Shown here: piece after piece, positions 10,527 to 21,499 of the stretch
Numbering within the stretch: the stretch's first letter is position 1
Layout: each line of letters begins with the position of its first letter
NCBI GenBank assembly: GCA_963691705.1
Contig: OY829539.1
Coordinates: 45,393,656-45,457,655 of the forward strand
Source of the DNA: Viola odorata
Lineage: Eukaryota; Streptophyta; Magnoliopsida; Malpighiales; Violaceae
Direction: 5' to 3'
Length of the DNA: 64,000 nt
The notes under the pieces: generated by a model
Database searches by the model: none
Seen by the model: the letters and a program-made list of their open reading frames with translations, nothing else
Told to the model about the DNA's origin: nothing
Made by a program: the position numbers and the translations under genes

Positions 10527-11280
10527 CCAAGCATTCTTCAACGTAAAAAGGGGACCAAAATTGGCAAGAAAGCCTTGCTTCTCCTCCCTCCTCGACAGAT
10601 CGCTCACTTAGAGTATCAGTCGCCCTAGTCTAAACTTTGCTTCGTAAGTATTTTCCGGCCGCTTTGCTGCCATTCCTTTCTTTATTATTTTGCTTGCATT
10701 TTTGGTCCAATTAATTGCTTCTTTTTATCCTATTAATTCATATACATGACGTAGATAATTTCCAGGCTTTTCATTCGTTGATTTATTGGTTAAGAAGAGT
10801 GAATTTTAGGTTTTTGTTAATTATCAGTTTTTGACGTTTTCTCGAAATTAAACTATGTTCGGACGGATATTAAGTTCTGATTCTTGCATGATCACGGTGG
10901 GAAGGGGAAGAGCTTTCCTTGGAGCTCAAAACCAAGCGATTTGGCCGCCTAGTCAGAGCTCCCCGTCGCCGACGACATGAAGAAGACGATGAACAGAGCC
11001 CCCTTGGGCTTGTTCACGCGGGAAGGGAAAGAAGGGTGATGGACCAAGCTCATCACCATTAAAAATTGGATTCTTGGGCCAGGCACTATTCCTGGCCCAT
11101 TTCTTGGATTTTTCCATTTGGGCCCAGCCCATTGTCATTTTCTTCGCAATCTCGGATCGTTTTTTTTCATAAAAATGTTCGTGTATTTTGCATGATTATT
11201 TTTCGTACTATCAACTGTTTAATTTTCTGTACTCATCAACTGTTTAAATTCTTCGCACCTTAATTTCTGCAATTTACTTT

Positions 11281-11910
11281 CGGCAATTTAAATTCAATAC
11301 CGCCTACATGGTCGGTCGCATTTTAATTTTCGCAAATAGCAACTACTTTAATTTTTCGCAAACTGCTGGAAATTCTTCCGCAATTTATCAACTGTTTATT
11401 TTCTGCAAATATCAACTGTTTAAATTCTTCGCACCTTAATTTTTGCAATTTACTTTCGGCAATTTAAATTCAATACCGCCTACATGGTCGGTCGCATTTT
11501 AATTTTCGCAAATAGCAACTGCTTTAATTTTTCGCAAACTGCTGGAAATTCTTCCGCAATTTATCAACTGTGTATTTTCTGCAAATATCAACTGTTTAAA
11601 TTCTTTGCACTTTAATTTTGGCAATTTACTTTCGGCAATTTAAATTCAATACCGCCTACATGGTCGGTCGCATTTTAATTCTCGTAAATATCAACTGTTT
11701 TAGAATTCTCGCAAACTGCTGGAAATCCTTCCGCAAATATCAACTGTTTTATTTTCTGCAAATATCAACTGTTTATCTTCTGCAAATACCAACTGTTTTA
11801 TTTCTTGCAAATATCAACTGTTAATCTTCTGTACCTATCAACTGTTTCATTTTCCACAAATATCAAACTGCTTTACTTTCTTGCAAATATCAACTGTTTA
11901 ATTTTCTACA
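11281..11910 (+). repeat. 176-bp tandem repeats and short AT-rich repeats inside the Ogre LTR
   Basis: CGGCAATTTAAATTCAATAC recurs at 11281, 11457 and 11633, an exact 176-bp period with few changes. After about 11690 shorter units GCAAATATCAACTGTTT follow, grading into the CATCATTT repeats shared with the 5' LTR. Confidence 0.85.
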
Positions 11911-13107
11911 AATCATCATTTAAATTTCTTGCAAATCTGCTGTCATCATTTAAAATTCTTGCAAATCAGATGTCATCATTTAAATTCTCACATGTATCAA
12001 ATCAACATTTAAACTATCGTATGCGATAAATCCATCATTTCTCGCATGCAATCAACTCAGCATTTAAACTTTCGTATGCGTCAAATCCATCATTTCTCGC
12101 ATGCAATCTACTGTCATCATTTATTTTCCTGCACTTATCAAACTCAGCATTTAATTATCGTATGCGTAAAATTCATCATTTCTCGCATGCAATCAACTGT
12201 CATTTAAATTTGCGCGCTCATAAAATTGCTTATTTATTTCTCGAGCTATCGCTAACACTCTCACTTTGTAGGTTTTAATTTCAAGCTTCGCTCGAAAGTA
12301 CGCCTTTCGTTCCCTTTTATTTATTCAAACGCTTTTCGTAAATATCAATCGTACGCATGATATATAGAACTGCTAGAACTAAAATCAACCCACATGAACA
12401 ACGTGTTTAAAGAGTTGCTTAAAATACCATGCTCATGTGATTTTTAATTCTCGCATATATTGACTGCATGTACATGGGGACTTTCGATCCCATACCAGTT
12501 TTTCCACTTCAAAATCTATCATTTAAATATTGTACTTTGTTAGCAATCCATGATAGGTTCACATAGCAATCAATCTAATCATGCATGGTCCGATGATGAA
12601 ATAAGAGGGCGCTCATTCAGTCTTACGGAAAATTCAGTCCCATCACGTTACGGTCAGGGATAATCGATCGATCTTGATAAACGGTAACCCCGTCCGAAAG
12701 ATCTTTTTATTATTCCTGAACGGTCACGATCATAGAAAAGACTAAAGTGACGATTCCTCTAAGGGTCCCCTTTTTCAAAACGCATTTTATCAAACACCTT
12801 TTTAAGCACCTCTCTCATCAACCGGTAACCGTTTTCGGATGTGACTCGGGTGCCTAACACCTTCCCGAGACCATAATACGACCCCGAACCTTTGTCTGGG
12901 GTCCAGACCCCTTTTTTGTGCCTTTAGTTATTTAGTTATTATATTTCTTATGCCATGACGATTAAGGTTCCCTAAACCTAGCAACCAAATTAGGGTGGCG
13001 ACTTCATTGCATGTTGCGAGGCGTCTGTTTACGCAGAGCATCTGAAGGTCCCAAATTTCGTTGCACACTCGCAAATGACTTCTTTGTCAATTTTCGGGGG
13101 CGCGACA

Positions 13108-13468
13108 AGTATCAATGCTTAAGGAAGGTGCGATCGATCAAGTTGCAGATTTTGAGGAGGCAATTTGAAAGCCTCAACATCAAAGAAGCAAAAAGTGTCA
13201 AATATTACTCATTTCAAGTAATTGAGATTGTAAATCAAATGAAGTTGCATGGTGAGAAGTTTGAAGAAAGTAGAATTGTCGAGAAAGTATTGATTACTCT
13301 TACGGAAAATTTTGATTTGGTTGCTGCTACAATTGAGCAGGCTGGGGACATGTCTAAGCTCAGTGTTACAGAGTTAATAGGTTCCTTCCAAGCTCATGAG
13401 CAAAGGTTGGTGCATAGGTCCCTACCCAACACACAAATTGATAATTGGTTGCAGAGCACTCTTGATCT
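13108..13468 (+). pseudogene. Copia gag copy 1 (C-terminal part)
   Basis: After the Ogre LTR the frame reads a copia gag (UBN2-type) segment with VKYYSFQVIEIVNQMKLHGE and KLSVTELIGSFQAHEQR, typical of plant copia gag. Its N-terminal part is cut off by the Ogre insertion. Gag is the nucleocapsid precursor. The frame that joins LTR end and gag without a stop is chance. Confidence 0.8.
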
Positions 13469-14160
13469 TTAAGGGCCTTGTTAAAACCAAGAAACTCAGA
13501 TGGCAGCCAACATGAGTTTTCCAGCACTACCAATTTTTTAAAGGAGAAAACTATGATTTCTAATCCATATGAATGAAAACTTTTCTTATGGCTCAAGATC
13601 TTTGGGAGGCAATAGAAAATCCCTATGTACCAACAAATGCAGTTGATATGATAGTCGCTCAAATCAAGAAAGAAAAGGAGGAGTCAACCAAGAACATAAA
13701 GGCTCTCACTTTTCTGCATTCAACTATATCAGAGTCCATTTTTCCAAGGCTTGTTGGTGTCATAATAGCTCATCAAGCTTGGAAAATCTTGCAGAAATAG
13801 TATCAAGGCTTAGAGAAAGTGCGATTGATCAAGTTGCAAATTTTGAAGAGGTAACTTGAAATACTTAACATGAAAGAAGTAGAAAGTGTCAAAGATTACT
13901 CATCTAGAGTAATTGAGATCGTAAATCAAATAAAGTTGCATGGTGAGAAGTTTGAAGAAAGTAGAATTGTCGAGAAAGTATTGATTACTCTTACTAAAAA
14001 ATTCGATTTGGTTGTTGCTGCAATTGAGCAGGCTGAGGACTTGTCTAAGCTCAGTGTTACAGAGCTAATAGGTTCCTTACAAGTTCATGAACAAAGGCTG
14101 GTGCATAGATTCCTAGCCAACACACAAAACCAACAATTGGTTGCGGAGCACTCTTGATCT
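13469..14160 (+). pseudogene. Copia gag copy 2 (tandem duplicate)
   Basis: A leader-like stretch is followed by an ATG at 13500 with MAANMSFPALPIF, the usual start of this gag family. After a frameshift in a T-run it continues as MKTFLMAQDLWEAIENPYVP and runs to EQRLVHRFLANTQ. A stop occurs near 13798. The unit is repeated 692 bp downstream (ATG at 14192), so it is a duplication of the whole N-terminal gag including its leader. Confidence 0.8.
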
Positions 14161-14634
14161 TTTAGGGCCCAGATAAAACCAAGAAACTCAGATGGGCAGC
14201 CAACTTGAGTTTGCCAGCACCACCAATTTTTAAAGGAGAAAACTATGATTTTATGGTCCATATGAATGAAAGCTTTACTTAGGGCTCAAGATGTTTGTGA
14301 GGCAGTAGAAAAGCCTTATGTACCATTAAATGCAATTGAGATGATAATTGCTTAGATCAAGAAAGAAAAGGAGGAGTCAACCAAGAACATGAAGGCCCTC
14401 ACTTTTTGCATTCAACTGTGTAAGTGTCTATTTTTTCGAGGCTTATTGGTGCCATAACAACTCATCAAGCTTGGAAAATCTTGGAGGAATAGTATCAAGG
14501 CTCAGAGAAGGTGCGATCGATCAAGTTGCAAATTTGAGGAGGCAGTTTGAATGCCTCAACATGAAAGAAGCAGAAAGTGTCAAAAGATTACTCATCTAGA
14601 GTAATTGAGATTGTAAATCAAATGAAGTTGCATG
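14161..14634 (+). pseudogene. Copia gag copy 3, 5' half
   Basis: The third copy starts at the ATG at 14192, with an extra G just after it, and carries several stops and indels. It is interrupted by the Athila insertion at the end of the word for LHDE; its other half resumes at 28630. Confidence 0.8.
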
Positions 14635-14639
14635 ATGAG
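14635..14639 (+). repeat. Target-site duplication ATGAG, left copy
   Basis: ATGAG here and at 28625-28629 flank the Athila element. Removing the element and one copy restores sequence collinear with gag copies 1 and 2 (CATGGTGAGAAGTTTGAAG at the same place). Confidence 0.95.
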
Positions 14640-16065
14640 TAAAAAGATATAGAATTGGGGTAGGAATACAACTTATCACTCGTCCATTAGAGGCTCGTAG
14701 ATCGTGATAAGAGGTTCGTCCACAGAGATCTTGTTGGGGTTTCGTAGTCTTGACTCGACTTCCTCGTCAATGGAGTTGAGGGGTTTTGTTCCTGCAATTA
14801 AGGTAAACAAAGCATAAGAGAGAACAAGCAATAATAAAATAAATAGAGGCAATCTTAGGCAGAAGGTGATCTTAGCTAAGATTGCAGATTGAGGTTGATG
14901 GTGAACTGTCTTGAGGTAAACTCCTGGCAAGGGTGAATTTGTGAGCGCATTCCTTGTTTAATCGATCATCGACCTTAGATTTTCTCCTTCTCTCTCATAA
15001 CTCTGCTATAGATTGGGAGGAACCCCTTTCCAATCCTACTTTCCTCCTATTCAAATCACTTGGAGGGTACCCTCTTTCCTAGTGATCCTAGCCAGTGGAC
15101 ACCTTGCTGATTAAAGGGTTTATCCAATTGGCTGCTGGCTTGAGGCACATGCGTTTTCTCAATGGCGTAGGGAAAGACAGAGTCTAGGCCAAGCTACTCC
15201 CAACTCGGAGCCCTAGATTGTCAGTTTGGTTAGGCCTATATCGATTCAAGTTCACTAACCCCCGCGAGGTTAGCTGCCTACTTCGTCACTCCAGTTTCGC
15301 TCGTCCCCTTTGTGACTAGTTACAAATTCGTCATCTTGCCTAAGATCGATCAAGTCTTAGCCTAGACGGGAACTGGTTTGTTAAAACAGAACTTGGATTG
15401 ATTATGAACGAGAGGATAATTGGAATAGATCGGTCTCACGATTTACAAGAACACTCACTCAACCCTTACCAAGAATTCGGTGTTTAGCTACTAGACATGA
15501 TAATTAAAGAAGAGAATAATTGAAGACTATGAATTAAAATAAATCTGTGATTTTCAAAACTGAATAATCACAGAGCAAATGTTTACAAGAACCATAAGTT
15601 GGAAGAAGGAAGATCCCGTAATTGACAGCCTTCCCTAACCTCTAACAAGGTTAGAGTCCCCACCAATTATGTTCCTTTCCAAATTCCAAACTTCAAAAAG
15701 CTAAAAGATAGGGATAAGAAAAATCCCAATTGTTCAAATTCAAAAACTAAATAATAAATAAGATAATAAGAGATTATTTTTGTTCAAATAAGATTACATC
15801 CGAGATTTTATCCAAGAGATGTAACAGCCAACTGTCTTCCTAATCCGCATTCCGTGAATCCAAGATGAGCACACCTCTATCTCTGAAATCTTGGCCAAGC
15901 CTACAGCCAAGATTGCCACTTTATCGCTCAAGGCACCCGTTTCCTTCAAATCTTCTCTTGCCCAAGACTTTCTCCAAAAGAGACCAAATTGACGTGAATA
16001 GATTGATTTTACCCTAAATAAAGGAGTTTGAGAAGGTAAAATCATATGGAAATAAACGTCAATCA
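14640..16065 (-). repeat. 3' LTR of Athila-like element 1
   Basis: Near-identical to 27198-28624. In element sense it starts TGATTGACG and ends CTTTTTA directly against the target duplication. At the other LTR the sequence continues as CA, so this copy either lost a terminal CA or the element has a TG...TA end. An 84-codon frame with a hydrophobic segment occurs in both LTRs, but nearly all differences change residues. Confidence 0.92.
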
Positions 16066-17717
16066 AACCTCACCACACTTGAACAATGCTTGCCCCAAGC
16101 ATATTGGACTCTTAACTAAGAAAAATAAAAGACAGACTCAAAATAGAGAAAACAAACAATGGCAAATTTCTGGACAGACAACCCTTAACCGATTCCTTCG
16201 TACCTTCATACCTATGACAGTCAGCATACTTCTCAGTGGATCCCAACCCTTATGAAGAAGGTCTATTCAATACCCCAAACATCCAAATTCCACTTGATCA
16301 TAACATCTTTGCATTCCACAATAGACTCAACAAGACAAGACATCCACCTACTTGGGTATTCTCCCCTTAATTCAATTACTCAACATCAACATTTGAATAC
16401 CTTGTCTGAAAATTTCCTATGCCAGTATTGCTAATAGTTTCTTGAATATTAATGCTTATGAGGCAGAAATATCAAGACAAATACACAAATATTTTTTTCA
16501 TTGCTCTGCTGAAAGTTTCTTGAGTATTTCCACTTGGTGAGGCAGAAATATCAAGAGAATTTATTTCATCATCATTCTCTCTCTTTTTTTCTTTTTTTTT
16601 TTGCTTTTTCTTTTCTTTTCTAGGGCATGCAATTACTGGGCATAAAAGTAGTTCTCTAAATTAGAGCAATTCAGCACAACTCAAGGCAACAAACCCCGTT
16701 ATCCACTTAGCAATTTTCCTTAAGGGGATATTAAAAATATTTGGTGGAAGCTTGCATATTTGGTGGAAGCTTGCCTACTTGTTAAGTCTGTTACACAATG
16801 CTAGACCTCATGATCATGTACAATATGGATGCTTAATGGATACCAGGACCCATATCCTTACTAGTGTTGACTATGTTAACCCATTGAAATGCCTTAATCA
16901 AAAGTTATGGGGTCACAAAGTGAAGGATGCTAAAGGTCAAGGTTAAGACATTAGGGAAAAGGTCTTAAGTATAGTCTAGATTTTTGCCGACACTCACATA
17001 AACACACATAACACACGTGACTAAAGCCAGTCATGAAAAGGACAACAAAAATCATGCAATCAGACTCAATCTAGACAATCTAGGCCAACTATCTTGGCCA
17101 AGATTCACAAAAAATTTCATACAACTATAGAAAGTCACACAAAAGCACATCAAAACATGTATATATAGACACATTACATAAAACACTCTCACCACACTTA
17201 AAGGACACATTGTCCTCAATGTGTAAATAAGAGTAAAAAGACACAAAAATATGTAAAAAGAAAAGGAAAGAAAGACACGACTTGGGGGCATTTACTGTGA
17301 TGTGGGAGGTGGAGGTGGTGGTGGCTGCTTTGGGTCTTGCACAAATGGTGCTGCATCATCTTCTTCATCAGAGGAGTCATCGCTGCTACTGATGAAGTGG
17401 TCATCCACTATGTGCGCTACAACCTTGTCTATGGCTCTGAAAAATTTGAAGGTAACATCAAGGTGGGTCTAGATTTGCTGGAACTTGACCTCCTGCTGCT
17501 CCAAAAACTTATCGAGCCGCTCCTGCTAGTTTCTTTCAATGCTCATGAAAAGAGACTGCTACTGGTCTATAATCTGCTGCATCTGTTTTTGGGCATTGTC
17601 TTGGAACTCATGGAACAGTTTCTAGTTGGTAGTGAAGAATACGAGTTGCTCATTAATGAGGTGCAGGAGGTTGTCAGCCCATTCTGGAAGCTTTGGATGG
17701 TCTGGATCTAGGTCACA
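16066..17717 (-). other. Athila-like element 1: PPT and 3' untranslated region
   Basis: In element sense GTGTGGTGAGGT precedes the LTR as a weak polypurine tract. Two stem-loops occur: ATGCTTG-ccc-CAAGCAT at 16086-16102 and ACACATTG-tcct-CAATGTGT at 17205-17224. A T-rich tract lies near 16580-16615. I see no gene. Confidence 0.7.
17205..17224 (-). other. Stem-loop after the third ORF, Athila-like element 1
   Basis: A perfect 8-bp stem ACACATTG/CAATGTGT has a 4-nt loop. The corresponding place in element 2 (59752-59771) has ACACTTTG/CAAAGTGT with the same loop, so one pair has flipped on both sides. Confidence 0.65.
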
Positions 17718-18589
17718 TTAGGTTTGCAGCTTCTTCTCATCTTGCCCAAGATTGGGCTCTTTGTCTGCACCATCAAGCTGGATTGGCCTCATCTTGAAGT
17801 TGCTATTGATCCTCTTTCCATAGAGGTGATCTGCTACTTGCGTAAAACCTGTATTAAAATAGAGATAGCCTTTTTCCTCGTGGAAATGACCCATTTGGTC
17901 AAAAGCCTTAAGATCCATGATCTTAACGGCATAGGATTTATGCATATTCAAAGTAGACAAATCAATTCCCCTAGCAGTAGCAGTAATATGGGAAATAAGG
18001 GTTCCTAGGATCAGCTTAGGGAGAGAATCTCATGCCTTGATTTTTCTAACAACCCAATAACCCAAATTAACCTTCTTATTATGAAGCATACACCAAAGCA
18101 GAGAAAACTTCTAACTTAGAGATGTTGCATGAAATAGTAGTTTTGGCAGAAAGGTTAATAGACAAGATCCTTTGGAGCATCCTCAAGGTAGGATCTTGGA
18201 TCTGATGGGCTTTGGCATTCTTATCCAGTTTTCCATTAGGGTCACCAATCAGCTCTCCATAAGCTACTGTCTTATCCCAATCAGGGGGATAATCAATAAG
18301 GGCATTTTTATACTCATCAGAATTTAGCCCTTCCTTAGTCACAAATCCAAGTAATATATTAAATTCATCAATAGATAAATGAGACCACATGTCAAGCAAC
18401 CTAAAATTCACAACATCAGACGCGCCAAGATCAGGATTGGCTCTACCATTATCATATAACCTATCCTGATCAAGACAGAAAAATGCATGAAATTCCAAGC
18501 AAAGCTCAGCATATGTAGGCAATTCAAGGTATATAAAGCATTCCCACCCAAGATTGGTTATGTACTACCTAATCTTATTACCCACTTGA

Positions 18590-18594
18590 TAGTA
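18590..18594 (+). repeat. Target-site duplication TAGTA (left copy) of the solo LTR
   Basis: It pairs with 20189-20193. The match extends to TAGTAT (6 nt), so the exact frame of the 5-bp duplication can slide by one. Confidence 0.75.
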
Positions 18595-20188
18595 TGTCTT
18601 TATCTTAGCTTTTCGCTTCTATTTTCGGCCTTTTCGAGGGCAAGATACTTCTGATTTGCCCTTTTTTCCAATCTTTTTGCAGATCAGAGGCTAAAGGGAG
18701 AAAATAGCGAAATCGAGCGCTTTTGGATGGATTTCTGGAGTTTTGAAGATTAAGGCCTCGAAGAGTAGAAAGTCATCGAGCCCGTGACGCTAACCAGACC
18801 AGTAAGCAGCCTCGTGCCCTTGACTCCTCTATATCAGATTAGAGATCAGAAAGCCAAAGGAAAGCATATCCAAAGATCCGCAAGGAATCCCAAGCCTTCG
18901 AGAAGATTCCAGAATCTTCTGGAATATTCTCTGCCAAAGGACGCAATCCCCTTGTGTGCTGCCAGCCTCCCAAGTGCTGACAGCTCTCCTCCCTTAGTTG
19001 TATTTTGTCTCCTAGCTAGATTTAGCTTATATAAGCTTAGTTTTAGGGGTTTTGTAAGGACGGTTGTCCTAGGACAAAATCAATACATCATTCTTTTATC
19101 TTACCCTAATTTCAAGGGATATTCTTCTCTTTTTGGGGAGCAGTCACCATTTTTGTAAAGAGAAGAACCATTCTCCTTTGATTAATTAAATCAACTCTCA
19201 GTTTATTCTAATCCTTTCTCCATTTATTTATTTATTGCATGATTAGTATTACTTGTTGTTTATACTTTATTATGAGTAGCTAAATACCATCATCTTAGTA
19301 AAGGGTGGTTAAAGGGTTGTAAGGTTCAGTTAGGAGGCCGAATGCATGCTTAATATACTCTCTTGTCATATTCAGCCATTTATCATTTTCTTTCCATGCT
19401 TATAGAGAAATATTAAGAGCTTGATCAACTGTTAGTGTTTCTGTGTGAGTAACGTCATTCTCTTGGTTATAACTAACGCGAATCCTTGAGTTAGAGTAGA
19501 CACCTAGTGGGGACATCGCGAGAGGTCTTTCGTCTAGGGGTAAATGGCTGATTAGGTTATGTGATGCGAGCCTGACACACTGAGATGTCACGGCCTAGAT
19601 TTGTCTTGCCTCCTCTTCATGGGCATTTTGAGTAGTGCCTCCCCGCATTCGTGCCTGGGAGGACGGCGGAACGTCAAGGCCACCTCATATGTGGAAACGG
19701 GGGGTGGCTTTTATCTAAGAAGGTAAGTAGGGGATGCGGTGTGGAAACGCGGTCCCTATAGCAAGTCTATGCATGAGTTTGGAATATTTTTGTGCCCATG
19801 ACTAACTGACCAAGAAAGCAACCCGAGAACACCTTTTGCTACGATACCTCCTCATCATATTAATATCTCTCTCACTGTTGTGTTTAATTTCGTGCCCTCG
19901 AATTGCTTTGATTGTCTTGCCCGTGCAACTGTTTTGTTTTCGTGCCCTCGAAAGCTGGTTACTTTTGTGTTATTGTTACAGTTTTAATTATAGCCTTGTT
20001 AGCTCTTGCCTCTGCTCCGATACTTACCATTAATCGGTATAAACCCCCCCCCCATGTGTAAAGATCGTGTCTGTTACTTTTCTCTCTTATCATACGCTGA
20101 AATAGAAATATTAGTCATTTTTATCCCTATGGTTCGACCTTGTCTTGCCCTGTACACATTTAATTGTGCCCTTTTAGCACTAGGAAAA
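18595..20188 (+). mobile_element. Solo LTR (about 1.6 kb) inside the Athila third ORF
   Basis: TAGTA at 18590-18594 and 20189-20193 flank the insert; joining across it restores the Athila reading frame (IYY then QVGNK). It begins TGTCTTTATC and ends GGAAAA, so the expected terminal CA is altered or the edge is off by a base or two. A TATATAA at 19028-19034 followed by A-rich words gives + orientation. There is no PBS, PPT or coding domain, so it is a recombined solo LTR, probably of gypsy type. Confidence 0.75.
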
Positions 20189-20977
20189 TAGTATATTTGA
20201 GTGACGATTACCACTCCCAAGGCATCAAGAAACGAGAAATCAAGGATAGAAAATTGAGTAATCTCACATGCATGCTTCTCATTTAATCTCACCCTAAGAT
20301 CAGGGGTATCAGGCCTCAAACATCCATTAAGTGAGTTTAAGGGGGGAATGAATACCTTGGCAGTCTTGGCCGCAGGCCAAGACTACAGCTACATCATCGT
20401 CTAAGCTAACTTCTTGATCAGCCTCCTCAACCTTCTTTTTTCCTTTCACAGCCGCAGAACGAGTCCTCTTGGCTGGGGCTGATTCACTGCCTGCTTCTAG
20501 CTTTCTTTTCCCTACTCTTTTCTCTTTCGCCGAACCTTCTTCACATTGTGGTTCGAGCTCAGCTCCCTTCTTTCCAGCTTTCTTGTGAGCTACCTTCTTA
20601 GCTCTAGCAGAGGGTTTCTCATCAGAATCAGCCTCCGAAATCACCTCCACCTCTGAGTCACGTGGCTTGCTAACCCTAGATTGGGTTTTTTGTTCTTCGA
20701 GGAGATCAATCTTCCTTTTGGTCGGAAGGGAGCCCTGAAAAGATTCAGAGGTAGGAACTGGAGGAGGAGTGGAAAGATCTTGCTTTGGGGAACCAGAGGG
20801 TGCTGCTTCCATGGACATGATTGTCCTTGCTATACTGAGCACCTCGCTGAGATTTTGTGGCAAATCCTTCTCTGGATTTGAGAGGGAGGGAGATTACGAA
20901 GGCATGGGAGATTCTTACCTAATCGGGGTAGATTTTGGTGTAGCTGATTTCTTTGCGGATCTCTTGGATTTTCCCAT

Positions 20978-21499
20978 GTTTAAAGCTGATTGATCGTGGA
21001 GTGAAAGTAGGATAATGGAGTGATTTAGCTGAGGATGATTTGAGAGAAATTCGGGATGAGGGCGAGATTTTAGGGATTTGAGGGATTTTGGTGTAAGTGG
21101 GAGGTAAGGAGTCTATCTCTAATCTTTTAAAAATTAATTCCTAGTCTGATAATTAATTTTCAAAAAATATAACCGTTTCTCCTGCTTTTTCTCCTCCTTT
21201 TTACACGTAATCTACTCTTCTTTCCATTTTTCTCCGTGTGTCACCCAATTCTTGGCCGGATAAAATGTAGCCTAGATCAAAAAGACTTAGCCAAGATCCC
21301 TCACCACACTTAATTCCTCGCAACCACTCCAGAAAACTCCACAAAATTCCTGAAAATTCCTGGGAGAAAAAATTAGTAAGTGATTCTGGACTAAGTTTGA
21401 ACAATTAATTTATTCACAAGAATTAAAAAAAATAAAAAGCATGGGTTGCCTCCCATGTAGCGCCCTAGTTATAGTCCTAGGCATGACTTTGCTTTTCTT
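20978..21499 (-). other. Spacer between pol and the third ORF of Athila-like element 1
   Basis: No gene. In element sense it follows the pol stop at 21500 and carries the stem-loop at 21440-21457. Confidence 0.7.
21440..21457 (-). other. Post-pol stem-loop, Athila-like element 1
   Basis: In element sense CATGGG-AGGCAA-CCCATG, a 6-bp stem and 6-nt loop, 42 nt after the pol stop codon. It is the same in element 2 and compensated in the Ogre element. Confidence 0.7.

Larger units (their letters stand above)
1..13107 (+). mobile_element. Ogre/Tat-type Ty3/gypsy LTR retrotransposon, non-autonomous, 5' end outside window
   Basis: The end of one LTR (1-1286) reappears at the end of a second (9573-13107). 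Between them are a primer-binding site, a gag-like frame, a long untranslated part with tandem repeats and a polypurine tract. The LTR start TGTTGATACCCGAATTTTG, the very long LTR (about 3.5 kb) and a PBS resembling a tRNA-Arg 3' end fit the Ogre/Tat lineage as I know it. No protease, reverse transcriptase, RNase H or integrase is readable between gag and the 3' LTR, so the copy could move only with enzymes from a relative. The 3' flank is copia gag sequence, so it inserted into an older element. By eye the shared LTR parts differ by roughly 2% plus one 85-bp repeat-copy difference. Full length would be about 15 kb. Confidence 0.85.
9573..13107 (+). repeat. 3' LTR of the Ogre-type element (3535 bp)
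   Basis: It begins TGTTGATACCCG and ends GGGGGCGCGACA. The right end equals the end of the 5' LTR at 1286, after which copia gag sequence begins (AGTATCAATG). If the target duplication is AGTAT, its partner is outside the window. The LTR holds a U3 inverted repeat, a TATA box and internal tandem repeats. No coding capacity is evident. Confidence 0.9.
17718..20977 (-). pseudogene. Athila third ORF (ATHILA ORF-1 family-like), disrupted
   Basis: In element sense it opens near 20977 with a basic segment (MGKSKRSAKKSATPK), then a Lys/Glu/Ser-rich region with KRKLEAGSESAPAKRTRSA (20863-20327). It continues toward 20200, where a solo LTR interrupts it, then resumes with NLGWE and a domain with VVNFRLLDMWSHLSIDEFN (18522-18079) and KIMDLKAFDQMGHFHEEKGY (17960-17718). 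The second domain matches the post-pol ORF of Athila element 2. The family is of unknown function, sometimes called env-like from its position; I see no clear signal peptide or fusion peptide. It carries several stops and frame changes besides the insertion. Confidence 0.75.

Noticed and set aside
13011..13472. A frame joining the Ogre LTR end to copia gag
   Set aside because: It crosses an insertion boundary; the fusion is a chance of frame.
14676..14930. An 84-codon frame with a hydrophobic segment, present in both Athila LTRs
   Set aside because: About seven residues differ between copies and nearly every base change alters a residue, so no sign of selection on a protein.
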